Source: Candidatus Hydrogenedentota bacterium (lineage in GTDB: Bacteria > Hydrogenedentota > Hydrogenedentia > Hydrogenedentales > JAEUWI01). From it: DNA of 64,000 nt. Positions 52,318 through 61,400 of the stretch are shown piece by piece. Each line of letters begins with the position of its first letter. Position 1 is the stretch's first letter. Location: contig JAHBVV010000004.1 in assembly GCA_019637335.1 (NCBI GenBank), positions 206,471-270,470 on the forward strand, in the 5' to 3' direction. The position numbers and the translations under genes were made by a program. Below the pieces are notes generated by a model that saw only the letters and a program-made list of their open reading frames with translations, searched no databases and was not told the origin of the DNA.

Positions 52318-53109
52318 TTGGAGTGGTATTACGCGCGTGGGGATGATCGCATGGGCCCGGTGGACGACGCCGAGTTCGATGCGCTGGTGGCGTCGGGCGT
52401 CATTGACGTGGATACGCTGGTGTGGCGCGACGGGATGGTGGACTGGGCGCCCCTGCGCGAAGCCGCGCCGGACGCGGGCCCGCAACCGGCGGGCGAGATG
52501 TGGTCTGGCGAATGGGCGGGCGAGGCCGCGCTCCGGCCCTGCGCCGAGTGCGGGCGGAGTTTTCCGGCGGGGGAGATGGTCGCGTACGAGAACGACCTGA
52601 TCTGCGCGGACTGCAAGCCGGTGTACTTCCAGCGGATCCGCGAGAGCGGCGTCCTCCCCGGCCAGATGCCGTACGCGGGGTTCTGGATCCGGTTTGCGGC
52701 GCGATTCGTGGACGGGGTGATCATCGCCGTGGTGAACATCCCGCTTTCGGTGTTGCAGCAGGTGCTGATCATGCGGATGGCGTCGCGGCAGGGGGACGCG
52801 CCGGCGTCCGAGATGATGATGATAGGCGTTGTGGCGGTATTCTGGATCATTTCGATACTAATCGGCCTTACGTACGAAACCTATTTCGTCGGCAAATTCG
52901 CGGCGACACCGGGCAAGATGGTCTGCGGGCTGAAGGTGGTGATGAGCGACGGAGGCCGGGTCAGCTACGGCCGCGCGCTGGGCCGCTACTTCGCCACGAT
53001 CGTGAGCCAGCTTACGCTGATGATCGGCTTTATCATGGCGGCGTTCGACGCGCAGAAGCGCGCGCTCCACGATCACATTTGCGACACGCGCGTGATCCGG
53101 GCGCGCTGA
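52318..53109 (+). CDS. GYF_2-zinc ribbon-RDD membrane protein
   Basis: A 263-residue protein in three parts. A GYF_2 domain (about 1-47: EWYYARGDDRMGPVDDAEF, VWRDGMVDWAPL) is followed by a small zinc ribbon (CAECG...CADC, about 65-95) and a C-terminal RDD domain with about four helices (WIRFAARFVDGVII, FAATPGKMVCGLKV). RDD proteins have been linked to ion exchange or membrane quality control. The start is a TTG at 52318 with GAGGAGG 8 bases upstream. It is first of three closely spaced genes. Confidence 0.85.
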   Translation: MEWYYARGDDRMGPVDDAEFDALVASGVIDVDTLVWRDGMVDWAPLREAAPDAGPQPAGEMWSGEWAGEAALRPCAECGRSFPAGEMVAYENDLICADCKPVYFQRIRESGVLPGQMPYAGFWIRFAARFVDGVIIAVVNIPLSVLQQVLIMRMASRQGDAPASEMMMIGVVAVFWIISILIGLTYETYFVGKFAATPGKMVCGLKVVMSDGGRVSYGRALGRYFATIVSQLTLMIGFIMAAFDAQKRALHDHICDTRVIRAR

Positions 53110-53118
53110 GGGGGCGGC

Positions 53119-53706
53119 ATGCGCAAGACCATCGTGCGATGCGGATCCTGCGAATCCGCGCTGGCGCTTCCGCCGGTTCCGGGCGCGGGGACCCTTGGCT
53201 GCCCCGTGTGCCGGACCGCCTCGCGGGTTTGGGTCTATCCGGCGCTGTTTCGGGAAACCGCCGGGGACCGTGGCCAGCGCCTGCTGGACGAAAGCCAGGC
53301 GAGTTGCATGAACCACCCGGACAAACAGGCGACGGTGGTGTGCGACGGTTGCGGGAAGTTCCTGTGCGGGCTGTGCGATGTGGACTGGAACGGCGAGCAC
53401 CTGTGCGCGCCGTGCGTCCAGCGCCGTGCGAAAGGGGGAGCCGCGGGGCGGGGACGGAACGCCTACATCCACTACGACAGCCTGGCGCTGGGGGTGGTGC
53501 TGCTCTCGATTATCACGATGCCGTTCTTCGGGCTGGGCGGTTTCATTGCGCCGGTGACATTTTATGTGGCGTGGCGTTACTGGCGGGAGCCCTGGCGCCC
53601 GGTGCCGCACCGGCGCTGGGCCATGGTGCTGGCGGTGCTGCTGGCGGGCCTGATTTTCGTCACCTGGGCCGCGTTTATTGTGTATGCCGTCGCGGAACTG
53701 CTGTAA
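53119..53706 (+). CDS. Zinc ribbon/B-box membrane protein
   Basis: A 195-residue protein. The N-terminal ribbon has CGSC and CPVC pairs. A B-box-like zinc finger (about 62-100: CMNHPDKQATVVCDGCGKFL then CGLCD and CAPC) follows, and then two transmembrane helices (about 120-145 and 160-190). The architecture is typical of planctomycete-like bacteria, and its partner or ligand is unknown. It starts 9 bp after the RDD gene, so the products probably act together at the membrane. Confidence 0.75.
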   Translation: MRKTIVRCGSCESALALPPVPGAGTLGCPVCRTASRVWVYPALFRETAGDRGQRLLDESQASCMNHPDKQATVVCDGCGKFLCGLCDVDWNGEHLCAPCVQRRAKGGAAGRGRNAYIHYDSLALGVVLLSIITMPFFGLGGFIAPVTFYVAWRYWREPWRPVPHRRWAMVLAVLLAGLIFVTWAAFIVYAVAELL

Positions 53707-53739
53707 CGCCGCGTTGCCGCGAACCGAGGATACGCCGAT

Positions 53740-54312
53740 ATGGAAACTGCAAGCCGGCTGCCGGGCCGTTCCGTCAAGTATTTCGGCTGGGCCGCGCAAC
53801 GCCAACAACTCTGGCTGACGGAAGAATACCTCCTGAGCCGGGAGATCGCGCTGTTTCAGGAAGAGGTGCGCCGCTACTACTACCGGGACATTCAGGCGGT
53901 GGTGCTGGGCCCGTCACCGAGCTGGAAGACCTGCAACTGGCTTGCGGGGTCGCTGCTGGTTTTTCTCTCGGGGTGCGCCGTGTTCGCCGCCGCGCTGGGG
54001 AGCACGCCCGCGTATGTGTTCGCCTTGTTTTGCGCGGCGGCGCCGCTGGGGATTCTGCTGGGGAACCTGGTGCTCGGGCCCACGTGCCGCGTGACCCTGT
54101 ACACGGCGGCCGCGGAGGCGCCGCTCTATTCCCTGGGGCGCCGCCGGAGCGCGGAAAAGGCCCTGAACCGGCTGGCGCCGTTTATTGAGGCGGCGCAGCG
54201 GGACATGGCCCCGCCCGCCGGCCCTGAAACGGGCGCGCCGGACGCCGCGGCGTCCGCGGCGGAGGAAGTCAGTTCGCCGCCGCCGCCCGCGCCCGATCCA
54301 TCAGGTCCGTGA
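53740..54312 (+). CDS. Two-helix membrane protein of unknown function
   Basis: No family is recognised. The 190-residue product has a soluble N-terminal region ([34 protein letters not shown]-like strand pattern), two hydrophobic segments at about 66-85 and 88-108, and a Pro/Ala-rich tail. It is the third gene of the GYF/RDD/B-box set (33 bp after the second). Its last 44 bases overlap the 3' end of carA on the other strand. Confidence 0.65.
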   Translation: METASRLPGRSVKYFGWAAQRQQLWLTEEYLLSREIALFQEEVRRYYYRDIQAVVLGPSPSWKTCNWLAGSLLVFLSGCAVFAAALGSTPAYVFALFCAAAPLGILLGNLVLGPTCRVTLYTAAAEAPLYSLGRRRSAEKALNRLAPFIEAAQRDMAPPAGPETGAPDAAASAAEEVSSPPPPAPDPSGP

Positions 54313-55372
54313 AGCGCTTGAAGAGGTAGCGGCTGTCGTGGGGTCCGGGGGAGGACTCGGGGTGGTACTGGACGCTGAAGAGGGGCTTGGTCTTGTGCGC
54401 CATGCCGGAGCAGGTGTTGTCGTTGAGGTGGGTATGCGTCACCACGACCTGCTCCGGATCGAGGGAGCCGGGGTCCACGGCGAAGCCGTGGTTCTGCGCG
54501 GTAATCTCAACCTGCCCGTTCTCGTGGAACTGGACCGGCTGGTTGCCGCCGCGGTGTCCGAACTTCAGCTTGTAGGTGGAGCCGCCGAGGGCGTGGGCCA
54601 GAATCTGGTGGCCGAGGCAGATGCCGAACAGGGGAATATCGGCGTCAATCAGGCGCTGGATCGTCGGGAAGATGTAGGGGAGCGCGGCGGGGTCGCCGGG
54701 GCCGTTGGAGAGGAAGACGCCATCGGGTTCCCGGGCCAGGATGTCGTCGGCGCTTGTGGTCGAGGGCATCACGGTGACGTGGCAGCCCGCCTCGGCCAGG
54801 AGCCGCAGGATGTTCTGCTTGATGCCGAAATCGAGGGCGACGACGTTATACCGCGCCTCGCCATCCGCCGGGAACTCGTAGGGTTCGTTGACGGTCACGT
54901 CCTTCACCAGGTCCTGGCCGGCCATGCTCGGCGCGGCCTGGGCCTTGGCGACGAGGGAGGCGCCGTCGAGATCCTGCGTGCTGATGACACAGCGGAGCGC
55001 GCCCTTGACGCGGAGGAGCTTGGTGATTTTGCGGGTGTCCACGCCGTCAATCGCCACCACGCCGTTGTCCTTCAGATATTGGGGGAGCGAATGGGTGGCG
55101 CGGTGGTTGCTCGGCTCGAAGCAGCATTCGCGCATGACGAAACCGCTGACGAAGGGGCGGCGGGACTCGACGTCCTCCGCGTTGACGCCGTAGTTGCCGA
55201 TGTGGGGGTAGGTCATGGTGACGACCTGGCCGGCGTAGGAGGGATCGGTCAGGATTTCCTGGTACCCCGTCATGCTGGTGTTGAACACCAGTTCGCCGGT
55301 GGCTTCCCCGGCGGCGCCCACGGCGCGGCCTTCAAACACGGTTCCATCTTCGAGTGCGAGCAGGGCTTTCAC
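54269..55372 (-). CDS. carA: Carbamoyl-phosphate synthase small subunit
   Basis: A 367-residue glutaminase subunit that feeds ammonia to CarB for arginine and pyrimidine synthesis. The N-terminal CPSase domain ([30 protein letters not shown]) precedes the class I amidotransferase with nucleophile Cys at about 252 (FGICLGHQ) and the catalytic His-Glu in [10 protein letters not shown]. carB is not adjacent in the window. It converges on and overlaps a plus-strand gene by 44 bp. Confidence 0.96.
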   Translation of the reverse strand: MKALLALEDGTVFEGRAVGAAGEATGELVFNTSMTGYQEILTDPSYAGQVVTMTYPHIGNYGVNAEDVESRRPFVSGFVMRECCFEPSNHRATHSLPQYLKDNGVVAIDGVDTRKITKLLRVKGALRCVISTQDLDGASLVAKAQAAPSMAGQDLVKDVTVNEPYEFPADGEARYNVVALDFGIKQNILRLLAEAGCHVTVMPSTTSADDILAREPDGVFLSNGPGDPAALPYIFPTIQRLIDADIPLFGICLGHQILAHALGGSTYKLKFGHRGGNQPVQFHENGQVEITAQNHGFAVDPGSLDPEQVVVTHTHLNDNTCSGMAHKTKPLFSVQYHPESSPGPHDSRYLFKRFTDLMDRARAAAAN

Positions 55373-55522
55373 ATCGTACTCCCGGGGGGGTTGGGGCTGG
55401 CCTCAAGATCGCGGTAGTATAGCAAACGCCGGGGCCGGGTTTCCTGATCCCGGCGCCATGCGCACTGGAATTGGCGGCGCCGGGCCTGGCCGCCGGTTTG
55501 CCGCCGCACGAAAGGACACGCC

Positions 55523-56314
55523 ATGAACCTGAACCTTACGGATCGCGCCGCGGCGGTCCTGGCGTCGTCCGCCGGCATCGGGCGGGGCATCGCCGCCGCG
55601 CTGGCCGCGGAAGGGGCGCGCGTCGCCATTTCGGGGCGCGACCCAAAGCGGATCGAGCACACCGTGGCGGAGATGCGGGAACAATTCGGGGACCGGGTTT
55701 TCGGCGAAGCCCTGGATGTGACCGATGGGCCGGCGCTCGAAGCGTACCTGCACCGGGTTCGCGAGCGCTTCGGGGCGGTGGATATCCTGGTGACCAACGC
55801 GGGCGGCCCGCCTCCGGGGCCGGCGGCCGACCTGAGTCTGGAAGCGCTCGACGCCGCCTGCGAACTGACGCTGAAATCGGCGGTCCGCGCGATCCGCACG
55901 GTGCTGCCCTGGATGCGGGCGCGGAAATGGGGGCGGATCATTGCGGTGACGTCCAGTTCGGTGCGGGAGCCGATTCCGAACCTGGTGCTGTCGAATATCT
56001 TCCGGCCCGCGCTCACCGGGTACTTGAAGACCCTGGCCGGCGAAGTGGCGCGGGACGGGGTGCTGGTGAATAGCGTGTGCACGGGGGCCTTTGACACGGA
56101 CCGGATGCGTTCGCTCTGTCAGGCGCGCGCGGATGCGGCGGGCATGCCGTTGGAGGCGGTGTTGCGGCAGGCGGGCGAAGTGCTTCCGGTGGGCCGTATT
56201 GGCAGCCCGGCGGAGTTTGGGGCGCTGGTGGCCTTTCTGGCGTCGGACCAGGCCGCATTCCTCACGGGCGCGGCGATTCCACTGGATGGCGGCGCCAGCC
56301 ACGGCCTGTTCTGA
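55523..56314 (+). CDS. SDR oxidoreductase lacking the usual YxxxK
   Basis: A 263-residue short-chain dehydrogenase. The Rossmann start is ASSAGIGRGIAAALA with NAGG and the catalytic Ser region VTSSSV. The typical Tyr-x-x-x-Lys is replaced by NLVLSNIFRPALTGYLKTLA, a pattern of the BKR-like SDR subgroup that uses other residues or is inactive. The C-terminus (LTGAAIPLDGGASHGL) is normal. The ATG at 55523 has a plausible AAAGGA site. It is divergent from carA, and 6 bp separate its stop from the stop of the convergent peptide gene. Confidence 0.85.
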   Translation: MNLNLTDRAAAVLASSAGIGRGIAAALAAEGARVAISGRDPKRIEHTVAEMREQFGDRVFGEALDVTDGPALEAYLHRVRERFGAVDILVTNAGGPPPGPAADLSLEALDAACELTLKSAVRAIRTVLPWMRARKWGRIIAVTSSSVREPIPNLVLSNIFRPALTGYLKTLAGEVARDGVLVNSVCTGAFDTDRMRSLCQARADAAGMPLEAVLRQAGEVLPVGRIGSPAEFGALVAFLASDQAAFLTGAAIPLDGGASHGLF

Positions 56315-56320
56315 GCCGGG

Positions 56321-56461
56321 TCAGGATTTCAGGTCCGGGGCTTTCACGATGGCCTTGATGGTCAGTTCGCGGATTTCCAGGGGGCCGCCCTTCACGAGGG
56401 CGGCGTCTTCCGGGGTCACCGGGGTGGCCATATCCAGGTCCTTGATCACGATTTTCGCCAT
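56321..56461 (-). CDS. 46-residue double-glycine leader peptide, RiPP-like
   Basis: A short gene with a strong ribosome binding site (AGGAG 9 bases before the ATG). The product starts MAKIVIKDLDMATPVTPEDA and continues ALVKGG. The form IKDLD...(V/L)TPEDAALVKGG matches leaders of ribosomally made peptides cut after Gly-Gly (Nif11-like and bacteriocin-type). The 20-residue remainder (PLEIRELTIKAIVKAPDLKS) has no Cys and only one Thr and one Ser, so lanthionine chemistry is unlikely. No modifying enzyme, peptidase or exporter adjoins it. It could be a bacteriocin-like or signalling peptide, or a carrier for another modification. Confidence 0.65.
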   Translation of the reverse strand: MAKIVIKDLDMATPVTPEDAALVKGGPLEIRELTIKAIVKAPDLKS

Positions 56462-56937
56462 GCTATTCGTCTCCTTGCCTTCGGGCTCCGTACAGTGCTT
56501 CTTGCTCGCGGTTCACGGGTCCGCCGAATGCGCTCGTAATTCAACACGACCACTCCGGCCCGGGCAAACCATGCTGGCCGTTGCCGGCCGGCGTCCGCAC
56601 TTTCCATGGGGTCTCATCGGCGTTTTCGCCGGTGTGCATCAGGTACTGAGCAATTTCCGGGCCAGAACCCGACAATTTCCGGCAAGCCCCTGTCTTGACG
56701 GCGCTTACAAGAGAGCGGCTGGGTCCAAGTCCGTGGCCAGCCCCCGGTACGGGAGCCCGGTGATGGCGCCAGGACGATGCCGTGGCGTCAGAATTGGACT
56801 ATCGGCAACAAACGAACGGAATGAAGCACCCACCGGTGTACTGGCGTCTATACACAAGCGCAGCAATCACATGAAGTCTTGCGCACCTCCTGCCGCGGAC
56901 ACGAATGTCCGCGATCCTTTGCACCTTCCGGCGCATT

Positions 56938-56961
56938 GGACAGGCGGGACGCCTATCCTAC
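56938..56961. repeat. Single REP-like unit (47-bp array type)
   Basis: An exact isolated copy of the 24-bp unit found seven times at 37603-37908 and once at 36447, here 19 kb away. It shows the unit is dispersed as well as tandemly amplified. Confidence 0.85.
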
Positions 56962-57098
56962 ATTTGCGCCTTTCGGCGCTGAACACAGCCGAGACGCCCG
57001 CCTCCGGCGCGTCATTGAGTTGTGCCACTTTCCCTTCGGGGTGGTTTTGGTGGGGTGAGGGGAACTTTTTGGAGGTGGGCTCACTTTGACGCGGACAC

Positions 57099-57176
57099 GA
57101 ATGTCCGCGATCCCTGGATTCACGCTCTCTTGACCGAGACATGCTTTCACACCGGGGGCGCCTCATTCCGCTAAAG
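57099..57176 (-). repeat. 78-bp dispersed repeat, copy 2
   Basis: Closely matches the reverse complement of 19542-19619, including CTCTTGACCGAGACATG and CTCATTCCGCTAAAG. It begins within a GCGGACA hairpin and ends 6 bp before the MITE-terminus-like sequence. Confidence 0.7.
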
Positions 57177-57208
57177 CGCTAAAAATGCGATTGCCCCGGC
57201 GATACCGG

Positions 57209-57238
57209 TTGACAAGCGCGGCTGATCCCGATTAGACT
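57209..57238 (+). promoter_or_regulatory. Promoter before the TIGR03032/FG-GAP pair
   Basis: TTGACA (57209-57214), an 18-bp spacer and TAGACT (57233-57238) make a good sigma70 promoter about 120 bp before the first start codon. It lies 12 bp after the MITE-terminus-like sequence. Confidence 0.55.
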
Positions 57239-57359
57239 GCCAACGTACGGGGAGCAGTAGTACGTAGCAGCAGTGTGTGGCCGTCCCATGCCGCCTGGCT
57301 CGGATATGGACGCGCCTTCCTGATGGATCATGCGCCGCGTGCGGGCGCCGGAGCGAGCA

Positions 57360-58481
57360 ATGGGAACGGGAACACCCCTGAAACAGGCGCTGCCGCCCTT
57401 CAGCAGCCGTTTCACGCCTTCGCTTCCGGAATTGCTTGCGGAACTCGATTGTTCGCTGGCGCTTACGACGTACCAGGCGGGGAAGGTGGTGCTTGTCAGT
57501 TCGGATGGCGAACGGCTGATCCAGCTGCCGCGAAGCTTTGATACGCCGATGGGCCTGGCGCTGTCGGGGGATCAGATGGCGGTGGCGACGCGGCATGGCG
57601 TAACGATGCTCGCGAACGACGCGCGGCTTGGGGCGAGCTACCCGCGCAAGCCGGGCTATTACGACAGCCTTTTTCTGCCCCGATCCGTGCATTACTGCGG
57701 CCAGCTCAACATTCACGATATTGGGTTTGGCCGTGATGGGCTGGTGGGGGTCAACACGCTTTTTTCCTGCCTCTTCCGCCTCGATGCGCGGCACAGTTTT
57801 GTTCCGGTGTGGCAGCCGCCATTTATCACGAAGCTGGCGCCGGAGGACCGTTGCCATCTGAACGGCATGGCGCTTGTCGACGGGGCGCCGCGCTACGTGA
57901 CGGCCCATGGCGCGACGGACACGCCGCAGGGCTGGCGGGACGCGAAATTGAACGGGGGCGTGCTGGTGGATGTGGAAACGAACGCAATTATCGCGCGGGA
58001 TCTGCCGATGCCGCATTCTCCGCGCGTGTACAATGGGTCGCTCTACGTGCTTCTATCGGCGTCGGGTGAGCTGGCGCGTGTGGACACGGAGACGGGGACG
58101 TGGGAGACGGTAACGCGTATGCCGGCGTTTGTGCGCGGGCTGGCGCGGATCGGGGATCACGTATTCATCGGGTGTTCGCTGCTGCGGAAGACGCATACCT
58201 TCGGGGATTTGCCGCTGGCGCGCGAGCAGAAGATATTCTGCGGGGTACTGGCGGTGCACCTGCCGACGGGGGCGGTGGTGGGGCAGCTGGAATATCTGAA
58301 TTCCTGCGAAGAGATCTACGATGTTCAGGTGTTGCCGGGACTTCGCCGGCCCGGGATTCTGGGCACGCTGAACGACGTGCACCTGCGGGGGCTTTCGCTA
58401 CCGGAAACGACCTACTGGGGCAGCGCGGATGAACCGCGAGAACCTGCCGGACCCCCGGGCCCGGACACGGAGGCCACGTGA
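57360..58481 (+). CDS. TIGR03032 (DUF4915)-like protein
   Basis: A 373-residue protein built of beta strands like a propeller. Recognisable conserved stretches are ALTTYQAGKVVLVS, FDTPMGLAL, YYDSLFLPRSVHYCGQLNIHDIGFG, VNTLFSCLFRLD, CHLNGMALVDG, HSPRVYNGSLYVLLSASGEL, FIGCSLLRKTH and YDVQVLPGLRRP. The family is conserved but has no known function. ATG at 57360 (GGAG 6 bases upstream) is preferred to one ten codons earlier. Its TGA overlaps the ATG of the giant FG-GAP gene by one base, so the two are translationally coupled. Confidence 0.75.
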   Translation: MGTGTPLKQALPPFSSRFTPSLPELLAELDCSLALTTYQAGKVVLVSSDGERLIQLPRSFDTPMGLALSGDQMAVATRHGVTMLANDARLGASYPRKPGYYDSLFLPRSVHYCGQLNIHDIGFGRDGLVGVNTLFSCLFRLDARHSFVPVWQPPFITKLAPEDRCHLNGMALVDGAPRYVTAHGATDTPQGWRDAKLNGGVLVDVETNAIIARDLPMPHSPRVYNGSLYVLLSASGELARVDTETGTWETVTRMPAFVRGLARIGDHVFIGCSLLRKTHTFGDLPLAREQKIFCGVLAVHLPTGAVVGQLEYLNSCEEIYDVQVLPGLRRPGILGTLNDVHLRGLSLPETTYWGSADEPREPAGPPGPDTEAT

Positions 58482-61400
58482 TGATCGGGATACCGTCGCA
58501 CAAGCGGGAAGAGCGGCCCGCACTCGAATTGCCCCGGGAGGAGATGGAGGCCGCCTCGGCGGCGCTGCGGCGTCATCTGGCGGCGCAACGGCTGCCCGCG
58601 CTGCAGGGCCTGGAGGGCGGGGAGCGCCGCTGGGCCTCGCTCCGAGGCTTCCTGCGCCGGTTCACGACCCGCGGTGCGTTCTACCGGCACTGCCGCCGGC
58701 GAATGTACGCGGCGCTGCTCCCGTACTGGTCGGGCGGGCGCGGCGCGCTGAAGGCCTTTGTCCGCCAGTTTCTTCACCCGCACCGGCGCAATGTTTCGCT
58801 GCTTGCGGGGGTGGCGTATTGCGCGCGGGCGCCGCTGCTGCTGGCGGCGGCGGTTCTGGCGACGCTGGCGGGCCCCGCCCCGGCGCAATCCGGCCCGTAC
58901 TATGTGCAGCAGGCGGGGCTGTCGAATCCGCTGGCCGGCCTGGGCGGGGAGGAGGGGGCGAACCGGCCCGCGTTTGTGGACATTGACGGCGACGGCGACC
59001 TGGACGTGTTTGCGCTTACGCCCGATCGGCGCATCGCCTTTTTCCGGAACACGGGCAGCGCGGAAAATCCCGTGCTCGAACGCCGGGAACCATCGGAGAA
59101 TCCGCTGGGCGCGATCGAATTGCGGAGCTCCCGAGCATTTCTACTGTTTGCCGACCTGGATGGGGACGGGGACGCGGACGCCATTCTGGCGGAAGCGTAC
59201 CTGGGCGAGTCCGTCCGGTATTTCGAGAACACGGGCACGTCCGCATCGGCGCGGTACGTGGAGCGGGAGGGGGCGGAGAACCCATTGAGCGGGCTGTTCG
59301 GTTACGCCAGTTTGCGCGGCCTCGCCCTGGGCGATCTGGATGGCGACGGCGACTTGGACTTGTTGACTGGCCACGGGTACGGCGATCCCGTGCGCTACCA
59401 TGAAAACACGGGCACAGCGCAATCGCCGATCTTTACCGAACGGTTGGCGGCGGACAACCCGTTCACGGGCACGTTGAGCTCGGGCGTTTATTTCGGGCCG
59501 CTGTTATCCGATTTTGACGGCGACGGCGATTTGGACGTGTTGGTGGTGGCGGGCGGCTCTTATACGTACGGGTACACGCTGGGCCGGGTCCAGTACATCG
59601 AAAACCGGGGGAGCGCGACCGCCCCAACCTTTCAGCGCGCGTTGGGCGGCTCGAACCCGTTCGCGAACGTGTCGCTTTCGGGCGGAACCCCCTGGTTGGC
59701 CTGGGCGGATATGGACGGCGACGGCGACACCGACCTGTTCGCGGGATCGGGAGTGGCGTACAGCTTCTTCAATCTGGGCCAGGGCCAGGTGCAGTACTAC
59801 GAAAACACGGATACCGCATTGCGCCAGTCGTTTTCGGCGCATTCCCTGGCGACGAGCCCGTTTGCTGGGATTGAGTCCGGTTATCGGTCCGGGGTGGTGT
59901 TTGCGGATCTGGATCAGGACGGCGACCTCGACATGATCGCCGGGCAGGCGTTCGGCAGGCCCCGCCTCTTCCTGAACACGACGTATCCCGACGGGCGGAC
60001 CTTTATCCCGGCGCCCGAGGGATCCGATCCATTCGCCGATATCCCCAACGCGTATGGCTTGCCCGCCGCCGGCGATTTGGACGGGGATGGCGACCTCGAT
60101 CTTATCCTTACGCGGCCTTCCGGCGAGATCGTGTACTATGAGAATACCGGTTCGGCGTCGTCCCCCGCGTTTGTGGAGGTTTCCGGCGACGCGAGCCCCT
60201 TCTTCGAATTAATAGCGGGGGTATCGGGCGCATCCTCGGCCCTTGCGGATTTGGATGGCGACGGGGACCTCGATCTGGTTGTTGCGGCGCCTGACTCGAA
60301 TGTGCGCTATTTTCTGAATATTGGAACGGCGCAGTCGGCGATGTTCGCCGAGCAGACGGGGAGCGACAATCCGTTCGAGCAGGTGCTGCTGCAATACGGC
60401 GCGTTTCTGAGCTTCGGTGATCTGGACGGCGATGGTGATCTGGATATGATGGCGGCTCCCGCGTCCGGCGCGGGATACCACATCGACCGGGTGCAGTATT
60501 TCGAGAACTTTGGTACGCCGGCGGCGCCGGTGTTCTCACCATTGAGCGGGGTAGATCACCCGCTCGGCGCGATGACGGCCTCGCTTCGCCGCCTTCCCGC
60601 GCTGGGCGACATCGACGGCGATGGTGACGTGGACGTGGTTCTCGTCGGCGATTACAGCGGGACGTCCCGGGACTTCCTGTACATCGAGAACCGGGGGTTG
60701 ATTCCGGTTCCGGCGTTCGAGCTCCAGCGCGAAGCGCGGAACCCGCTTTCCGCGCTGAACCGTGATTACCGGTTCTCCACGCCGGTATTCGGCGACATCG
60801 ACGGGGACGGCGACGACGATCTGTTTGTGACGAGCCTGACGGGGCGCGTTCGGTTCTTTGAGAATACGGGTTCCCGCCTGGCCCCGCGCTACGTGCAGCG
60901 CACAGGATCCGCGAACCCGCTCGAATTGCTGGACGCCGCTGGGGGGAGCGGGGGCGGGATTGCGCTGGGGGATCTGGATGGGGACGGCGATCTGGACGTC
61001 ATCGCGCCGGGCGCGGGCGGTCAGGGCGCGCGTTTCCTGGAGAATACGGGCACGGCGCTCGCCCCGGTGTTTGTGGAGGTGATCGGCGAGTCCAATCCGG
61101 TAGCGGGCGTAGCTCCGTACACGCTGCAATTTGTACTGGCCGACGTGGACGGCGATGGGGATCTCGATCTTTTCGGGATCCACCCCTACTATCAGGGCGC
61201 GAAGGGCGGTTCGGGGTACGGTGGCGTGGCGCGCTACTACGAGAACACCGGCACGCCCTCGGCGCCGGTCTTTACGGAGCGGACGGGGGCGGCCAACCCG
61301 GTTTCCGGCCTGGAGGGCGGCTCATTTGCGCTGTTCCTGGCGTTCGGCGACGTGGACGGCGATGGCGACCTCGATCTGGTTTTTCCAGGCGCCGCCCCTG

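Larger units (their letters stand above)
56462..57359. other. Repeat-filled spacer between peptide and TIGR03032 genes
   Basis: This 898-bp gap has no supported gene. It holds hairpins GCGGACA-CGAA-TGTCCGC (56895-56912 and 57091-57108), one REP unit of the 47-bp-array type (56938-56961), a 78-bp dispersed repeat (57099-57176, complement of 19542-19619), and a solitary AAATGCGATTGCCC (57183-57196) identical to the inner-to-outer part of the MITE terminus. A promoter follows. Confidence 0.7.
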
